Assembly (NCBI GenBank): GCA_016209205.1
Contig: JACQWQ010000151.1
Coordinates: 1 to 34,727, forward strand
From: Chloroflexota bacterium
GTDB lineage: Bacteria; Chloroflexota; Anaerolineae; UBA4142; SHND01
Reading direction: 5' to 3'
DNA: 34,727 bases
This document shows positions 24,270 to 31,876 of the stretch, piece after piece. The notes below the pieces were generated by a model, which did no database searches, was not told the origin of the DNA, and was given only the letters and a program-made list of their open reading frames with translations. The position numbers and the translations under genes were made by a program. Within the stretch, counting starts at the first letter, position 1. Each line of letters begins with the position of its first letter.

Positions 24270-25004
24270 CTAGCGCCGCCTGGGCGGCGCTGCCTTTTCA
24301 AGGACCACCGCATAGCCCGCAGTCATGTCTACGTCTGCAAACACATTAACCAATTCCCAGCCCTCCGGCGCAGCCAGAACCATCAAATCTGTCGGCGCGA
24401 ACAAGAGCAAGTCGAACCATTTGCCCGTGTGACCGTTCCAGAGCAAACGCAGGCGAACCTGCGCAGGAGCGCGTCCGCGCGCCAGATTGCGGCGGATGTA
24501 ATCGCGTTCCAAAGGTTTGGTGACCGAGAGCATACGCGTGGTTGCCAGGATTTGCCCGGCGGGGGCTGTAATGCGATTCAGTTCGCGGAGCATGTGACGA
24601 AAGCGGATAGGGTTGCCGCACAGACCTAGATTGTTGCCAAACAAAAGAATAGTATCAAATTCTCCAGAGCGAAAAGGCAAGGGTTCACAGCCGTTGACAA
24701 CGCGCACGTCGCTCAAGCCGCGCGCTTGCGCCAATTGAACCAAAAGCGGAGACGAATCTATTCCCGTGACCTCCAAGCCCCGTCGCTGCAAATAGAGCGC
24801 ATGTCGTCCGGCGGCGCAACCCACATCCAGCACACGCCCGCGCGCCAGCTTGAGCGCGCGTTTTTCAAAGCGCGGGAACTCGGCAAAAGAGGTCAAATAC
24901 CAGGAGAGATCGTCCTCATCAATGAAACCGTCGTCCCGCTCAACGTACAGGGTGACTTGTCCGGTTTCATAGAGTTCCAAAAGCGCCTGTGCAAACAAGT
25001 CCAT
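24270..25004 (-). CDS. Class I SAM-dependent methyltransferase
   Basis: The 244-residue protein carries the SAM-binding motif I, GRVLDVGCAAGRHALYLQRR, at about residues 56-75, then the acidic GLEVTGIDSSPLLVQLAQARG strand and PFRSGEFDTILLFGNNLGL (motif II region). This is the Methyltransf_11/25 type. The substrate is not predictable; the N-terminal YVERDDGFIDEDDLSWYL is shared by some uncharacterised methyltransferases. The ATG at 25004 is chosen because upstream open codons lie in repeat family C. The last codons form a perfect palindrome. Confidence 0.82.
   Translation of the reverse strand: MDLFAQALLELYETGQVTLYVERDDGFIDEDDLSWYLTSFAEFPRFEKRALKLARGRVLDVGCAAGRHALYLQRRGLEVTGIDSSPLLVQLAQARGLSDVRVVNGCEPLPFRSGEFDTILLFGNNLGLCGNPIRFRHMLRELNRITAPAGQILATTRMLSVTKPLERDYIRRNLARGRAPAQVRLRLLWNGHTGKWFDLLLFAPTDLMVLAAPEGWELVNVFADVDMTAGYAVVLEKAAPPRRR
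24272..24291. terminator. Hairpin at the convergent end of DUF2007 and methyltransferase genes
   Basis: AGCGCCGCC and GGCGGCGCT are perfectly complementary around a two-base loop, inside the last codons of the methyltransferase gene. On the plus strand CCTTTTC follows, so it could end the trmI-DUF2007 transcript. The T-run is short. Confidence 0.45.
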
Positions 25005-25047
25005 AAGTGCCCCGCACAGCATCATAGCACAACTTGATTGCCATAGG

Positions 25048-25143
25048 CTGTTAAAGCGCAGTTGTACTGCGCGTTGCCCGACGGCAGTGGCAATGAAGTG
25101 CATTGCAGTAATGCGCCCGCATTGCCACTGCCTCCGAACAGCT
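25048..25143. repeat. Repeat family C, inverted copy
   Basis: Read on the minus strand this begins GTTCGGAGGCAGTGGCAATG and ends in GCGCAGTACAACTGCGC words, matching 17271-17418 in order but lacking part of the middle. It lies between the methyltransferase gene and sucC; no gene is seen. Confidence 0.75.
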
Positions 25144-25156
25144 GTGAGTAATCACT

Positions 25157-25187
25157 AGTTTTTGTTTCGTTGCTTTAGATATATAAT
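25157..25187 (+). promoter_or_regulatory. Candidate promoter of sucC
   Basis: A perfect TATAAT at 25182-25187 lies 31 bases before the sucC start codon. The -35 box is weak (TAGTTT or TTGTTT in the T-rich stretch 25157-25167). Confidence 0.45.
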
Positions 25188-25218
25188 CTCGAACCGTACC
25201 CCATTTCGGAGAGCTGTA

Positions 25219-26364
25219 GTGAAATTACACGAACACCAATCCAAAGAACTTTTTGCACGCTATGGAATTCCCACCCCCCAAGGCAAAGTGGCTTATGATG
25301 CCGAAGCGGCGCGCGAGATTGCCAAACAAATCGGCGTGCCGGTGGTGGTCAAAGCCCAAGTGCTGGTCGGCGGACGCGGCAAAGCGGGCGGCGTCAAGCT
25401 CGCCAAGACGGCAGACGAAGCCGAAGAGCACGCGAATACGATTCTCGGCATGGAAATCAAAGGTTTGCCCGTGCGCAAAGTCTTGATTGACCCTGCCGTC
25501 ACCGCCAAAGCAGAACTCTATCTTGGCATCGTCGTTGACCGCGCCCAAGGCGCGCCGGTGATAATGGCATCCGCCGCGGGCGGCGTAGAAATCGAAGAGG
25601 TGGCGCGCGTGTCGCCGGAAAAAATCAAGCGCCAAACGATTGACCCCGTACTCGGGTTGCAGGCGTACCAAGCGCGCGAGTTGGGTTTTGACATCGGGCT
25701 AGAGAAAAAACGCGTGCCCGAATTTGTAAAAATCGCGCTGGGGCTCTACCGCGTGTTTGTAGACACCGACGCGTCGCTCGGCGAAATCAATCCGCTTTTT
25801 ATTTCGAGCGAAGATGCCTTGATTGCCGCCGACGGGAAATTGGTGCTGGACGACAGCGCGCTGGAGCGCCATCACGATTTGGAAATGCTGCGCGATGCGG
25901 ATGAGGAAAATCAAGCCGAACGCGAAGCGCGTACGGCGGGTCTTTCTTTCGTCAAACTCGACGGCAACATCGGCTGCATGGTCAATGGCGCGGGGTTGGC
26001 GATGGCGACTATGGACGTGATTAAATTTTACGGCGGCGCACCCGCGAATTTTCTCGACATTGGCGGCGGCGCAAAATCGGACAAGGTCGCCGCCGCGCTG
26101 CGCCTCATTCTCGCCGACCCGAACGTACAGGCGGTGCTCTTTAACATTTTCGGCGGCATCACGCGCGGCGATGAAGTGGCGCGCGGCATCGTAGATGCGC
26201 TCGCCCAAGTCAAGACGCGTGTGCCGATGGTCGCGCGCATTGTCGGCACGAATGCCGAAGAAGGTCGCCGCATTCTCGCCAGCGCCAATATGCAGACTGC
26301 AACCTCGTTGGAAGAAGGCGCGAAACTTGCCGTCGAAATCGCCAAGGCAGGTGTTGGAAATTAG
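25219..26364 (+). CDS. sucC: Succinate-CoA ligase (ADP-forming), beta subunit
   Basis: The 381-residue ATP-grasp subunit, with SucD, interconverts succinyl-CoA and succinate with ATP formation in the TCA cycle. It opens with [21 protein letters not shown], has the nucleotide-binding [20 protein letters not shown], the SLGEINPLF metal site, and the C-terminal ligase domain with [18 protein letters not shown] and [13 protein letters not shown]. Length is normal. The start is the GTG at 25219, preceded by GGAGAG at six bases; an in-frame TTG further upstream adds unrelated residues. Its partner sucD is 2.6 kb downstream on the same strand rather than adjacent. Confidence 0.95.
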   Translation: MKLHEHQSKELFARYGIPTPQGKVAYDAEAAREIAKQIGVPVVVKAQVLVGGRGKAGGVKLAKTADEAEEHANTILGMEIKGLPVRKVLIDPAVTAKAELYLGIVVDRAQGAPVIMASAAGGVEIEEVARVSPEKIKRQTIDPVLGLQAYQARELGFDIGLEKKRVPEFVKIALGLYRVFVDTDASLGEINPLFISSEDALIAADGKLVLDDSALERHHDLEMLRDADEENQAEREARTAGLSFVKLDGNIGCMVNGAGLAMATMDVIKFYGGAPANFLDIGGGAKSDKVAAALRLILADPNVQAVLFNIFGGITRGDEVARGIVDALAQVKTRVPMVARIVGTNAEEGRRILASANMQTATSLEEGAKLAVEIAKAGVGN

Positions 26365-26545
26365 AAATTGGAAGTTGGAAATTAGAAGTTGGAAGTTGGA
26401 AATTAGAAATTTGGAAGTTGGAAATTAGAAATTGGAAGTTGGAAATTAGAAGTTGGAAGTTGGAAATTAGAAGTTGGAATCCAACCTCTAACCTCCAACT
26501 TCTATCCTCCAACTTCTAACCTCCAACCTCTAACCTCCAATCTCG
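26350..26545. repeat. Foldback spacer between sucC and the M20 peptidase gene (word TTGGAAATTAGAAG)
   Basis: About a dozen GGAAATTAGAA / GGAAGTTGGAA words run from the last codons of sucC to 26478, followed by complementary CCAACCTCTAACCTCCAACT words from 26479 to 26541. It can fold into a hairpin with arms of about 60 bases. It ends three bases before the next start codon. Confidence 0.9.
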
Positions 26546-27877
26546 ATGAATTGGGCTCCCGTCCGCGACGAAGCAGTCAGTTATTTGTGCGACCTGCTCC
26601 GCATCAATACCGTGAATCCGCCCGGCAACGAGCTGCGCGCGTGTGAATATCTCGCGGGTGTTTTGGCGCGCGAAGGAATCGAGACCACCCTGCTCGAAGC
26701 TGCGCCGGGGCGCGGCAATTTGGTCGCGCGCTTGCGGGGAAACGGCCGCGCCGCGCCGCTCTTGTTAATGGCGCACGTGGACGTCGTGCCGGTGGAAAGC
26801 GCGCGTTGGAAACATGATCCGTTTGGCGCGGAAATTCGCGATGGTTATTTGTACGGGCGCGGCGCGCTCGACACCAAAGACCTCGTCGCGATGGAACTCA
26901 CGGTGATGCTCTGGCTCAAGCGCAATCAAGCGCCGCTCGCGCGCGATGTCATCTTTATGGCGAATGCGGACGAAGAAGCGGGCGGACAATTCGGCGCGGG
27001 CTGGATGGTGCGCGAGCATCCCGATTTGATTCGCGCGGAATACGCGCTCAACGAAGGCGGCGGTTTCGGCACGACGATTCTCGGTAAACACATTTACACG
27101 GTGCAGACCGGCGAAAAGGGCACCGCGCGTTTTACTCTGCGCGCGCATGGCAAACCGGGGCACGCGTCCATTCCGCAACGCGAGAGCGCGGTCTTGAAAC
27201 TCGCGCGCGGTCTGGAAAAACTCGGCGACGCCGCGTTCCCGATGCATCTCACGGCGACGGCGCGCAATTATATCGAAGGATTAGCAAAGGCGTTTGGCGG
27301 TCATGCGGGTACGGCGCTCCGTGGTTTGTTGGACGGCAAAAATGGCAAGCGCGCGCTGGAGAACCTGCCGCTCGACGAAGGGATGCGCGGGACACTCTAT
27401 GCGATGCTGCACAATACGGCGACGCCGACCAAACTGAGCGCGGGCAACAAAATCAACGTCATTCCGTCGGTGGCGGAGGCGCAAGTGGACGGGCGCTTGG
27501 TGCCGGGACAAACCGCCGAAACGTTTTTGCACGAACTGCGCGCGGTGTTGGGTCCCGAATACGAAATCGAATTTCATCAACCGACCACGCGCGGCATCGA
27601 AGCCGATCCGCAGTCGCCGCTCTATGACGCCATCCTGCGCAGCATGAAACGTCACGATCCCGCGGCGATTGTGATCCCCGATCTCGTGGTCGGTGCAACG
27701 GACGCGCGGCACGTCACGAAACTCGGTACAAAAGTGTACGGCTTTTGCCCGATGTTTGACGATGCGAGTGAAATGGAACGCGTTCACGGCGACGACGAAC
27801 GCATCGCGTTAGAGAATGTCGGGTTTGGGACGCGGGTATTGTACGAAGTGGTGAGTGAGTTTTCAAGTCATACGTAA
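26546..27877 (+). CDS. M20 family metallopeptidase
   Basis: This 443-residue protein is of the M20/ArgE/DapE/carboxypeptidase type. The di-zinc site is visible: H in LLLMAHVDVVPVE, D in YGRGALDTKDLVAME, the catalytic/bridging glutamates in MANADEEAGGQFGAGW, and a late H in MERVHGDDERIALEN. A dimerisation domain is inserted around residues 190-330. Its exact substrate (acyl amino acid or dipeptide) cannot be told. The ATG directly follows the foldback spacer and has no Shine-Dalgarno sequence. Its last codons run into the ACGTAAAACGTCAA repeats. It separates sucC from sucD. Confidence 0.9.
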   Translation: MNWAPVRDEAVSYLCDLLRINTVNPPGNELRACEYLAGVLAREGIETTLLEAAPGRGNLVARLRGNGRAAPLLLMAHVDVVPVESARWKHDPFGAEIRDGYLYGRGALDTKDLVAMELTVMLWLKRNQAPLARDVIFMANADEEAGGQFGAGWMVREHPDLIRAEYALNEGGGFGTTILGKHIYTVQTGEKGTARFTLRAHGKPGHASIPQRESAVLKLARGLEKLGDAAFPMHLTATARNYIEGLAKAFGGHAGTALRGLLDGKNGKRALENLPLDEGMRGTLYAMLHNTATPTKLSAGNKINVIPSVAEAQVDGRLVPGQTAETFLHELRAVLGPEYEIEFHQPTTRGIEADPQSPLYDAILRSMKRHDPAAIVIPDLVVGATDARHVTKLGTKVYGFCPMFDDASEMERVHGDDERIALENVGFGTRVLYEVVSEFSSHT

Positions 27878-28232
27878 AACGTCAAACGTAAACCGCAAGG
27901 TGCAGCACTTACATTTGAAACGTAAAAATAAACAACAGCATCCTGATGGAACAGTATGTCGTGAAGGGACGCAAGTTGTGCCGCCAACTTTCAGGGCGTG
28001 TTGTGAAGCTTTTGAGGCGCACACGCGGACATGCGAATATGATGTTCGATATGAGTGGGTCGAGAGGTCAAACGAGTGGGGAATGGTTATTCCTGAAATA
28101 TCGGGTGGCGGTGTCGTTAGAATTTTGTATTGTCCGCACTGTGGCGTGAAATTGAAATAGGTTTCTACAGGGCGCTATCTTTACGTTTGACGGATGACGT
28201 TTGACGCCTGACGCCTTACGTTTTACTCCATT
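27869..28232. repeat. Foldback arms on both sides of a small gene (word ACGTAAA/ACGTTTGACG)
   Basis: ACGTAAAACGTCAAACGTAA (27871-27890) with further ACGTAAA at 27920 faces TTTACGTTTGACGGATGACG and TGACGCCTTACGTTTTAC (28180-28226). The arms are complementary words like other foldback spacers, but here about 250 bases with a small open frame lie between them. Confidence 0.6.
27900..28160 (+). CDS. Small cysteine-rich (zinc-ribbon-like) protein
   Basis: The frame encodes about 86 residues if the GTG at 27900 is used; other starts are possible, as the frame is open further upstream and no Shine-Dalgarno is visible. The core has cysteines in TVCREGTQ, FRACCEAF and RTCEYDVRYEW, and a C-terminal ILYCPHCGVKLK knuckle. 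I know the C-terminal CPHCG-x-KL pattern from many small uncharacterised zinc-ribbon-like proteins. It lies between the arms of a foldback repeat, so it may be an inserted gene. Function is unknown. Confidence 0.5.
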   Translation: MQHLHLKRKNKQQHPDGTVCREGTQVVPPTFRACCEAFEAHTRTCEYDVRYEWVERSNEWGMVIPEISGGGVVRILYCPHCGVKLK

Positions 28233-28235
28233 CAC

Positions 28236-28925
28236 ATGAACCCCGACGACGTCGTTCTGGTCGCACTCGTGAACACCCCGCGCGATTTGGAAATCGCCGA
28301 GCGCGAGCATTGGTATCGCATTCCGGCGAAACATGCCCCTCGATTCTTCAGCGGCGCGCAAGTGTTGGCATTTTATTTGCCGGGCGCGTTTCGGGAACGC
28401 AAGTGGAGCATTGACACGTACGCGTTGGTACGTGGGCATGAGTTGGCGCGGCGGAGCGATCTATTGCCAAACGAAGCAACGCACCCGCGCGCGCAAGAGT
28501 TGTATTACAAATTACAGCTGGGTGAGTCCGTGCGGCGCGAGCCGCCGATTGTGTCGAAACGCGGGCGGCGGGTTTTGTTTTTGTGGACGAATTGGGCAAA
28601 ATTTTCAACCGCGCGCGAGTGGAACGATCTGTATTTGCGCACCCCCGCGCACGAAAAATTGTGGGACGCGCTGCACGCGGAAAATTTGGATGTGGAACGC
28701 GAAATGATTGTGCGCGAAGGGCACGCGCGTTATCGCGTTGATTTCTTGGTGTATTTGCCGCAAGGGCGGGTTGCGATTTCGCTGGGCGATAAAGCGGCAC
28801 GTGAAAATTTGGGCGCGCGCCATATCGCATTGACGGTGACGCCCAACGAAATTGAAAATCATCTCGCCCGCATACAGCGCGCCATTCAACGCGCCGCACG
28901 CGAACTCGAACAACCTTATCGGTGA
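28236..28925 (+). CDS. Hypothetical protein upstream of sucD
   Basis: I do not recognise this 229-residue protein. The N-terminal part (VVLVALVNTPRDLEIAEREH, then WYRIPAKHAPRFFSGAQVLAFYLPGAF) resembles a beta-rich RNA- or nucleotide-binding module. The C-terminal part (ARYRVDFLVYLPQGRVAISLG) has the strand-turn-strand layout of PD-(D/E)XK nuclease-like domains. It keeps an Asp in VDF but has no clear E-x-K, so a nuclease role is doubtful. Its stop is seven bases before the sucD start, implying co-transcription. No Shine-Dalgarno precedes the ATG, which adjoins the ACGTTT repeats. Composition matches the neighbours, so it is a resident gene. Confidence 0.7.
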   Translation: MNPDDVVLVALVNTPRDLEIAEREHWYRIPAKHAPRFFSGAQVLAFYLPGAFRERKWSIDTYALVRGHELARRSDLLPNEATHPRAQELYYKLQLGESVRREPPIVSKRGRRVLFLWTNWAKFSTAREWNDLYLRTPAHEKLWDALHAENLDVEREMIVREGHARYRVDFLVYLPQGRVAISLGDKAARENLGARHIALTVTPNEIENHLARIQRAIQRAARELEQPYR

Positions 28926-28932
28926 GGAATAG

Positions 28933-29799
28933 ATGAGCATTCTCGTTGACAAAAACACGCGCTTGTTGGTGCAAGGCATCACGGGGCGCGAGGGCATGTT
29001 CCACACAAAAAACTCCATCGAGTACGGCACGCACTTCGTCGCGGGTGTGACCCCGGGACGCGCGGGGGAAATGGTACTGGGTGTTCCCATCTTTAACACG
29101 GTCCGGGACGCGGTGCGCGAAACCGGCGCGAATTGTTCCGTGATCTATGTGCCCGCCGCGGGCGCGGCGGACGCGATGCTCGAAGCGAGCGCGGCGGGTA
29201 TCGCGCTCGTCGTCTGCATTACCGAACGCGTGCCCGTGCAAGACATGATGCGCGTCAAACATGAATTTGACCGGCGCGGCACAAAACTAATCGGACCCAA
29301 TTGCCCCGGTCTGATCAGCCCCGGTCAAGCCAAAGTCGGAATTATTCCCGGTAATATATGCACGCCCGGACCCGTGGGCTTGGTTTCGCGCAGCGGCACC
29401 TTGACGTACGAAGTGGTGGATGCGTTGACGCGTCAAGGCAATGGGCAATCCACGTGCGTCGTCATCGGCGGCGACCCCGTACGCGGTCTGAATTTTGTCG
29501 AGGTGTTGGAGCTCTTTCAAAAAGACCCCGCAACGCAAGCGATCATTTTGATTGGCGAAATCGGCGGGACTGACGAAGAAAAAGCCGCCGCGTATATCAA
29601 AGCGCACGTGACCAAACCGGTGGTCGCGTTCATTGCCGGACAAACCGCGCCGCCCGGAAAACGCATGGGACACGCGGGTGCGATTATTGAAGGCGGCGCC
29701 GGAACCGCCGAAGAAAAAATCAAAGCCTTTCAAGCCGTCGGCGTTCCGGTCGCGCGTTATCCGGTCGAGTGCGCCGAGTTGATTGCCAAAGCACTGTAA
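28933..29799 (+). CDS. sucD: Succinate-CoA ligase (ADP-forming), alpha subunit
   Basis: The 288-residue subunit binds CoA and carries the phospho-histidine. Family marks are [20 protein letters not shown] at the N-terminus (CoA-binding Rossmann domain), [34 protein letters not shown], and the active-site histidine in [10 protein letters not shown] at about residue 247. GAGG lies five bases before the ATG. It pairs with the SucC encoded upstream, and a strong terminator follows it. Confidence 0.96.
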   Translation: MSILVDKNTRLLVQGITGREGMFHTKNSIEYGTHFVAGVTPGRAGEMVLGVPIFNTVRDAVRETGANCSVIYVPAAGAADAMLEASAAGIALVVCITERVPVQDMMRVKHEFDRRGTKLIGPNCPGLISPGQAKVGIIPGNICTPGPVGLVSRSGTLTYEVVDALTRQGNGQSTCVVIGGDPVRGLNFVEVLELFQKDPATQAIILIGEIGGTDEEKAAAYIKAHVTKPVVAFIAGQTAPPGKRMGHAGAIIEGGAGTAEEKIKAFQAVGVPVARYPVECAELIAKAL

Positions 29800-29803
29800 T
29801 CAC

Positions 29804-29840
29804 AGAGCTTGCGGTTGCAAGAACACCGCAAGCTCTTTTT
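29804..29840 (+). terminator. Rho-independent terminator after sucD
   Basis: AGAGCTTGCGGT (29804-29815) pairs perfectly with ACCGCAAGCTCT (29825-29836), followed by TTTT. It begins five bases after the sucD stop. Confidence 0.9.
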
Positions 29841-29841
29841 G

Positions 29842-30054
29842 ATGGGAAATATGTCACGCACACCGTCGCCTGACTTGGAAATTTACGCGGGGCATTGGAT
29901 TGCATTGGTGCGCGGGCGCGTGGTCGCCTCGGGCGCGACGGCGCAAGAGACGTTGTTGAATTGTCGCGCGATGCGGCTCAAGGATGAACCGGTGCTGCGG
30001 TTTATTCCATTGAAAAAACGTAGTGACGAATTGATTCGTCCGCGGAACGATTGA
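29842..30054 (+). CDS. DUF5678-like small protein
   Basis: About 70 residues with the compact pattern LEIYAGHWIALVRGRVVASG, then ATAQETLLNCRAMRLKDEPVLRFIP, which I recognise as similar to DUF5678 (short proteins with W-I-A-L-V...G-x-V-V-A-S-G and a helix). Their role is unknown. The start may be the ATG at 29842 or that at 29851; neither has a good Shine-Dalgarno. The last dozen codons (RSDELIRPRND) are encoded by the first copy of the palindromic repeat that follows, so the C-terminus has probably been altered by repeat insertion. It lies directly after the sucD terminator, so it needs its own promoter, which I could not find. Confidence 0.6.
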   Translation: MGNMSRTPSPDLEIYAGHWIALVRGRVVASGATAQETLLNCRAMRLKDEPVLRFIPLKKRSDELIRPRND

Positions 30055-30177
30055 AATCGTTACTACGCCAATCCGTAGTGACGAATTGATTCGTCCGCGG
30101 AACGATTGAAATCGTTACTACGCCAATCCGTAGTGACGAATTGATTCGTCCGCGGAACGATTGAAATCGTTACTACG
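30019..30177. repeat. Three tandem copies of palindromic repeat family A
   Basis: Copies at 30019-30067, 30074-30122 and 30129-30177 are identical, with a 55-base period. Each is a 49-base imperfect palindrome (CGTAGTGACGAATTGATTCG facing CGATTGAAATCGTTACTACG) followed by CCAATC. The first overlaps the end of the DUF5678-like gene, and the last ends 11 bases before the next start codon. Confidence 0.95.
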
Positions 30178-30188
30178 AAGGAATAAAG

Positions 30189-31667
30189 ATGCTTGAAACC
30201 TTGCGCGCGTTTTTGCGAACGCGTCCGGTAAAGGCGTATTTCGTCGGCGGCACGGTGCGCGATGTGCTGCTGGGTCGCGAGGTGCACGACCTGGACCTGG
30301 CGGTGCAGGGCAACGCGTCGGATTTGGCGCGCGCGTTTGCGGACTCGATTGGCGCGGCGTTTTACGTGATGGACGAGGCGTTCGACGTGGCGCGGGTGAT
30401 CGTGGAACGCGACGGCGCGCGCGATGACGCACGACCATCCGATAGCGTGACGCCTCAGGATGGTCGCGCGTCAGTTTTGGATTTTGCGCGGGCGCGCGGG
30501 GACGCGATGGAAATTGATTTGGCTACGCGCGATTTTACCGTGAACGCGATGGCTGCCGACGCCGTGACGTGGAACGGCGAAGCAGAGGATGTGATTGATC
30601 CGCTGAACGGCTTGGCGGATTTACAAGCGCGGCGCATACGCGCCGTGTCGAACGAGGTGTTTCGGAATGACGCGGTGCGTTTGGTGCGCGCCGTACGCTT
30701 TGAAGCGGAACTGCAATTTGGGTTGGACGAGCAGACTGCGGCATGGATACAACGCGACGCAGCATTGATTGAAAACGCGCCGATGGAACGCGTGCGTGAT
30801 GAGTTGATGCGCATTTTCGGCGCACAAAGCATTTTGCGCCAACTGCGCCGCCTCGACGCGTTGGATTTGCTCGGGCGCATTCTGCCGGAGGTGAACGCCA
30901 TGCGCGGGGTGACGCAATCGCCGCCGCACATTTATGATGTGTTCGAGCATTCGCTGTATGCCGTTGCCGCTGCGGAGGAGACCGAACGGGCGCGTTATTT
31001 GAATCTCGCGCAGGGCGCGTTCGCCGAACAACTCACCGCGCATTTCGCGCAAACGACTTCGGGCGCGCGCACGCGGCGCGAATTGTTGCGCTTGACGCTT
31101 TTGCTGCACGATATTGGCAAGCCCGCGACGCGCACGGTGCAAGAGTCGGGACGCATTCGTTATTTTGGACATGAAGACGTGGGCGCGCAAATGGTCGAGC
31201 CGCTCCTGCGACGTTTGAAATTTAGCAACGACGAGAGTGTGTTGGTGCGAACGGTGCTCGCAGAACATTTGCGTCCGATTTTCCTCGCGCAAAACGGTGT
31301 GAGTGACCGCGCGGTGTACCGCTTTTTCCGCGACACGGGCGCGGCGGGAATTGATGTCGCGGTGCATGCATGGTGCGACCAACGCGCGACGTACGGCGAG
31401 GACATGCCCGCGGAAATTGATTCGGCGCTGCAAGCAGTCATTGGGCGCTTGTTGGACCGGTATTATCACGCGCATGAACAAGTCGTCGCGCCGTCGCCAT
31501 TACTCAATGGCGACGACATTATGCAGTATCTGAATATCCCGCCGGGTCCGCGCATTCGCGTTTTGCTGGACGCCCTGCGCGAGGCGCAAGCGGTGGGGCA
31601 GGTGACGACGCGCGAGGAGGCATTCGCTTTGCTTGATGCTCTGAATATGGCAAGTGGAAAACTATAG
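30189..31667 (+). CDS. cca: CCA-adding tRNA nucleotidyltransferase / poly(A) polymerase family, HD domain
   Basis: The 492-residue protein has the class II nucleotidyltransferase head AYFVGGTVRDVLLGREVHDL, with the catalytic D-x-D in DLDLAV. A second acidic segment (DLATRDFTVNAMAAD) and the RRIRAVSNEVFRNDAVRLVRAVRF tRNA/nucleotide-binding block follow. An HD domain (LTLLLHDIGKPATRT, then GHEDVG) follows at about residues 295-340, as in CCA enzymes of many bacteria. Whether it adds CCA or poly(A) cannot be decided here. An extra stretch (residues about 76-94, DDARPSDSVTPQDGRAS) is encoded by a palindromic insertion. AAGGAA lies six bases before the ATG. Confidence 0.88.
   Translation: MLETLRAFLRTRPVKAYFVGGTVRDVLLGREVHDLDLAVQGNASDLARAFADSIGAAFYVMDEAFDVARVIVERDGARDDARPSDSVTPQDGRASVLDFARARGDAMEIDLATRDFTVNAMAADAVTWNGEAEDVIDPLNGLADLQARRIRAVSNEVFRNDAVRLVRAVRFEAELQFGLDEQTAAWIQRDAALIENAPMERVRDELMRIFGAQSILRQLRRLDALDLLGRILPEVNAMRGVTQSPPHIYDVFEHSLYAVAAAEETERARYLNLAQGAFAEQLTAHFAQTTSGARTRRELLRLTLLLHDIGKPATRTVQESGRIRYFGHEDVGAQMVEPLLRRLKFSNDESVLVRTVLAEHLRPIFLAQNGVSDRAVYRFFRDTGAAGIDVAVHAWCDQRATYGEDMPAEIDSALQAVIGRLLDRYYHAHEQVVAPSPLLNGDDIMQYLNIPPGPRIRVLLDALREAQAVGQVTTREEAFALLDALNMASGKL
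30425..30473. repeat. Palindromic element inside the CCA enzyme gene
   Basis: TGACGCACGACCATCC (30425-30440) faces GGATGGTCGCGCGTCA (30458-30473), complementary but for one base, around a 17-base loop. It is in frame and lies between two conserved blocks, at the end of the first strand-helix unit. Confidence 0.8.
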
Positions 31668-31691
31668 GATGCCGAGTCGCCGCGATAGCCA

Positions 31692-31758
31692 AGACCCCAA
31701 GTGTTTTTCAACGCCATCGTTCATCGAGTCGCGTGGCGCGGAAAAACACTTGGGGTCT
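31692..31758. repeat. Long inverted repeat after the CCA enzyme gene
   Basis: AGACCCCAAGTGTTTTTC (31692-31709) is a perfect inverted match to 31741-31758. The arms enclose 31 bases. Its position just after the stop suggests a role in ending or protecting the transcript. A similar 18-base-arm structure with AAGACC ends lies after secF. Confidence 0.85.
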
Positions 31759-31773
31759 GGATAATTAAAAACT

Positions 31774-31801
31774 TTGACACTCGGGCTGATTCACCTATAA
31801 T
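31774..31801 (+). promoter_or_regulatory. Consensus promoter of secD-secF
   Basis: TTGACA (31774-31779) and TATAAT (31796-31801) are both perfect, spaced by 16 bases. Transcription would start near 31808, giving a leader of about 70 nucleotides. Confidence 0.85.
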
Positions 31802-31817
31802 CTCCTTTCGCTTGCGC

Positions 31818-31845
31818 AAGCGTTAGTCCGCGGGCTAACGCTTTT
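31818..31845 (+). promoter_or_regulatory. Hairpin in the secD leader
   Basis: AAGCGTTAG (31818-31826) and CTAACGCTT (31835-31843) form a 9-base stem with an 8-base loop followed by TT, about ten bases after the predicted transcription start. It resembles a weak terminator and may act as an attenuator or as a 5' stabilising stem. Confidence 0.5.
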
Positions 31846-31876
31846 CAATTCCAAGGATACGGTTTGAAAGGTCAGA

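Noticed and set aside
30019..30177. CRISPR array (three identical repeats)
   Set aside because: The separator CCAATC is identical in each case and only 6 bases; it is a tandem palindrome.
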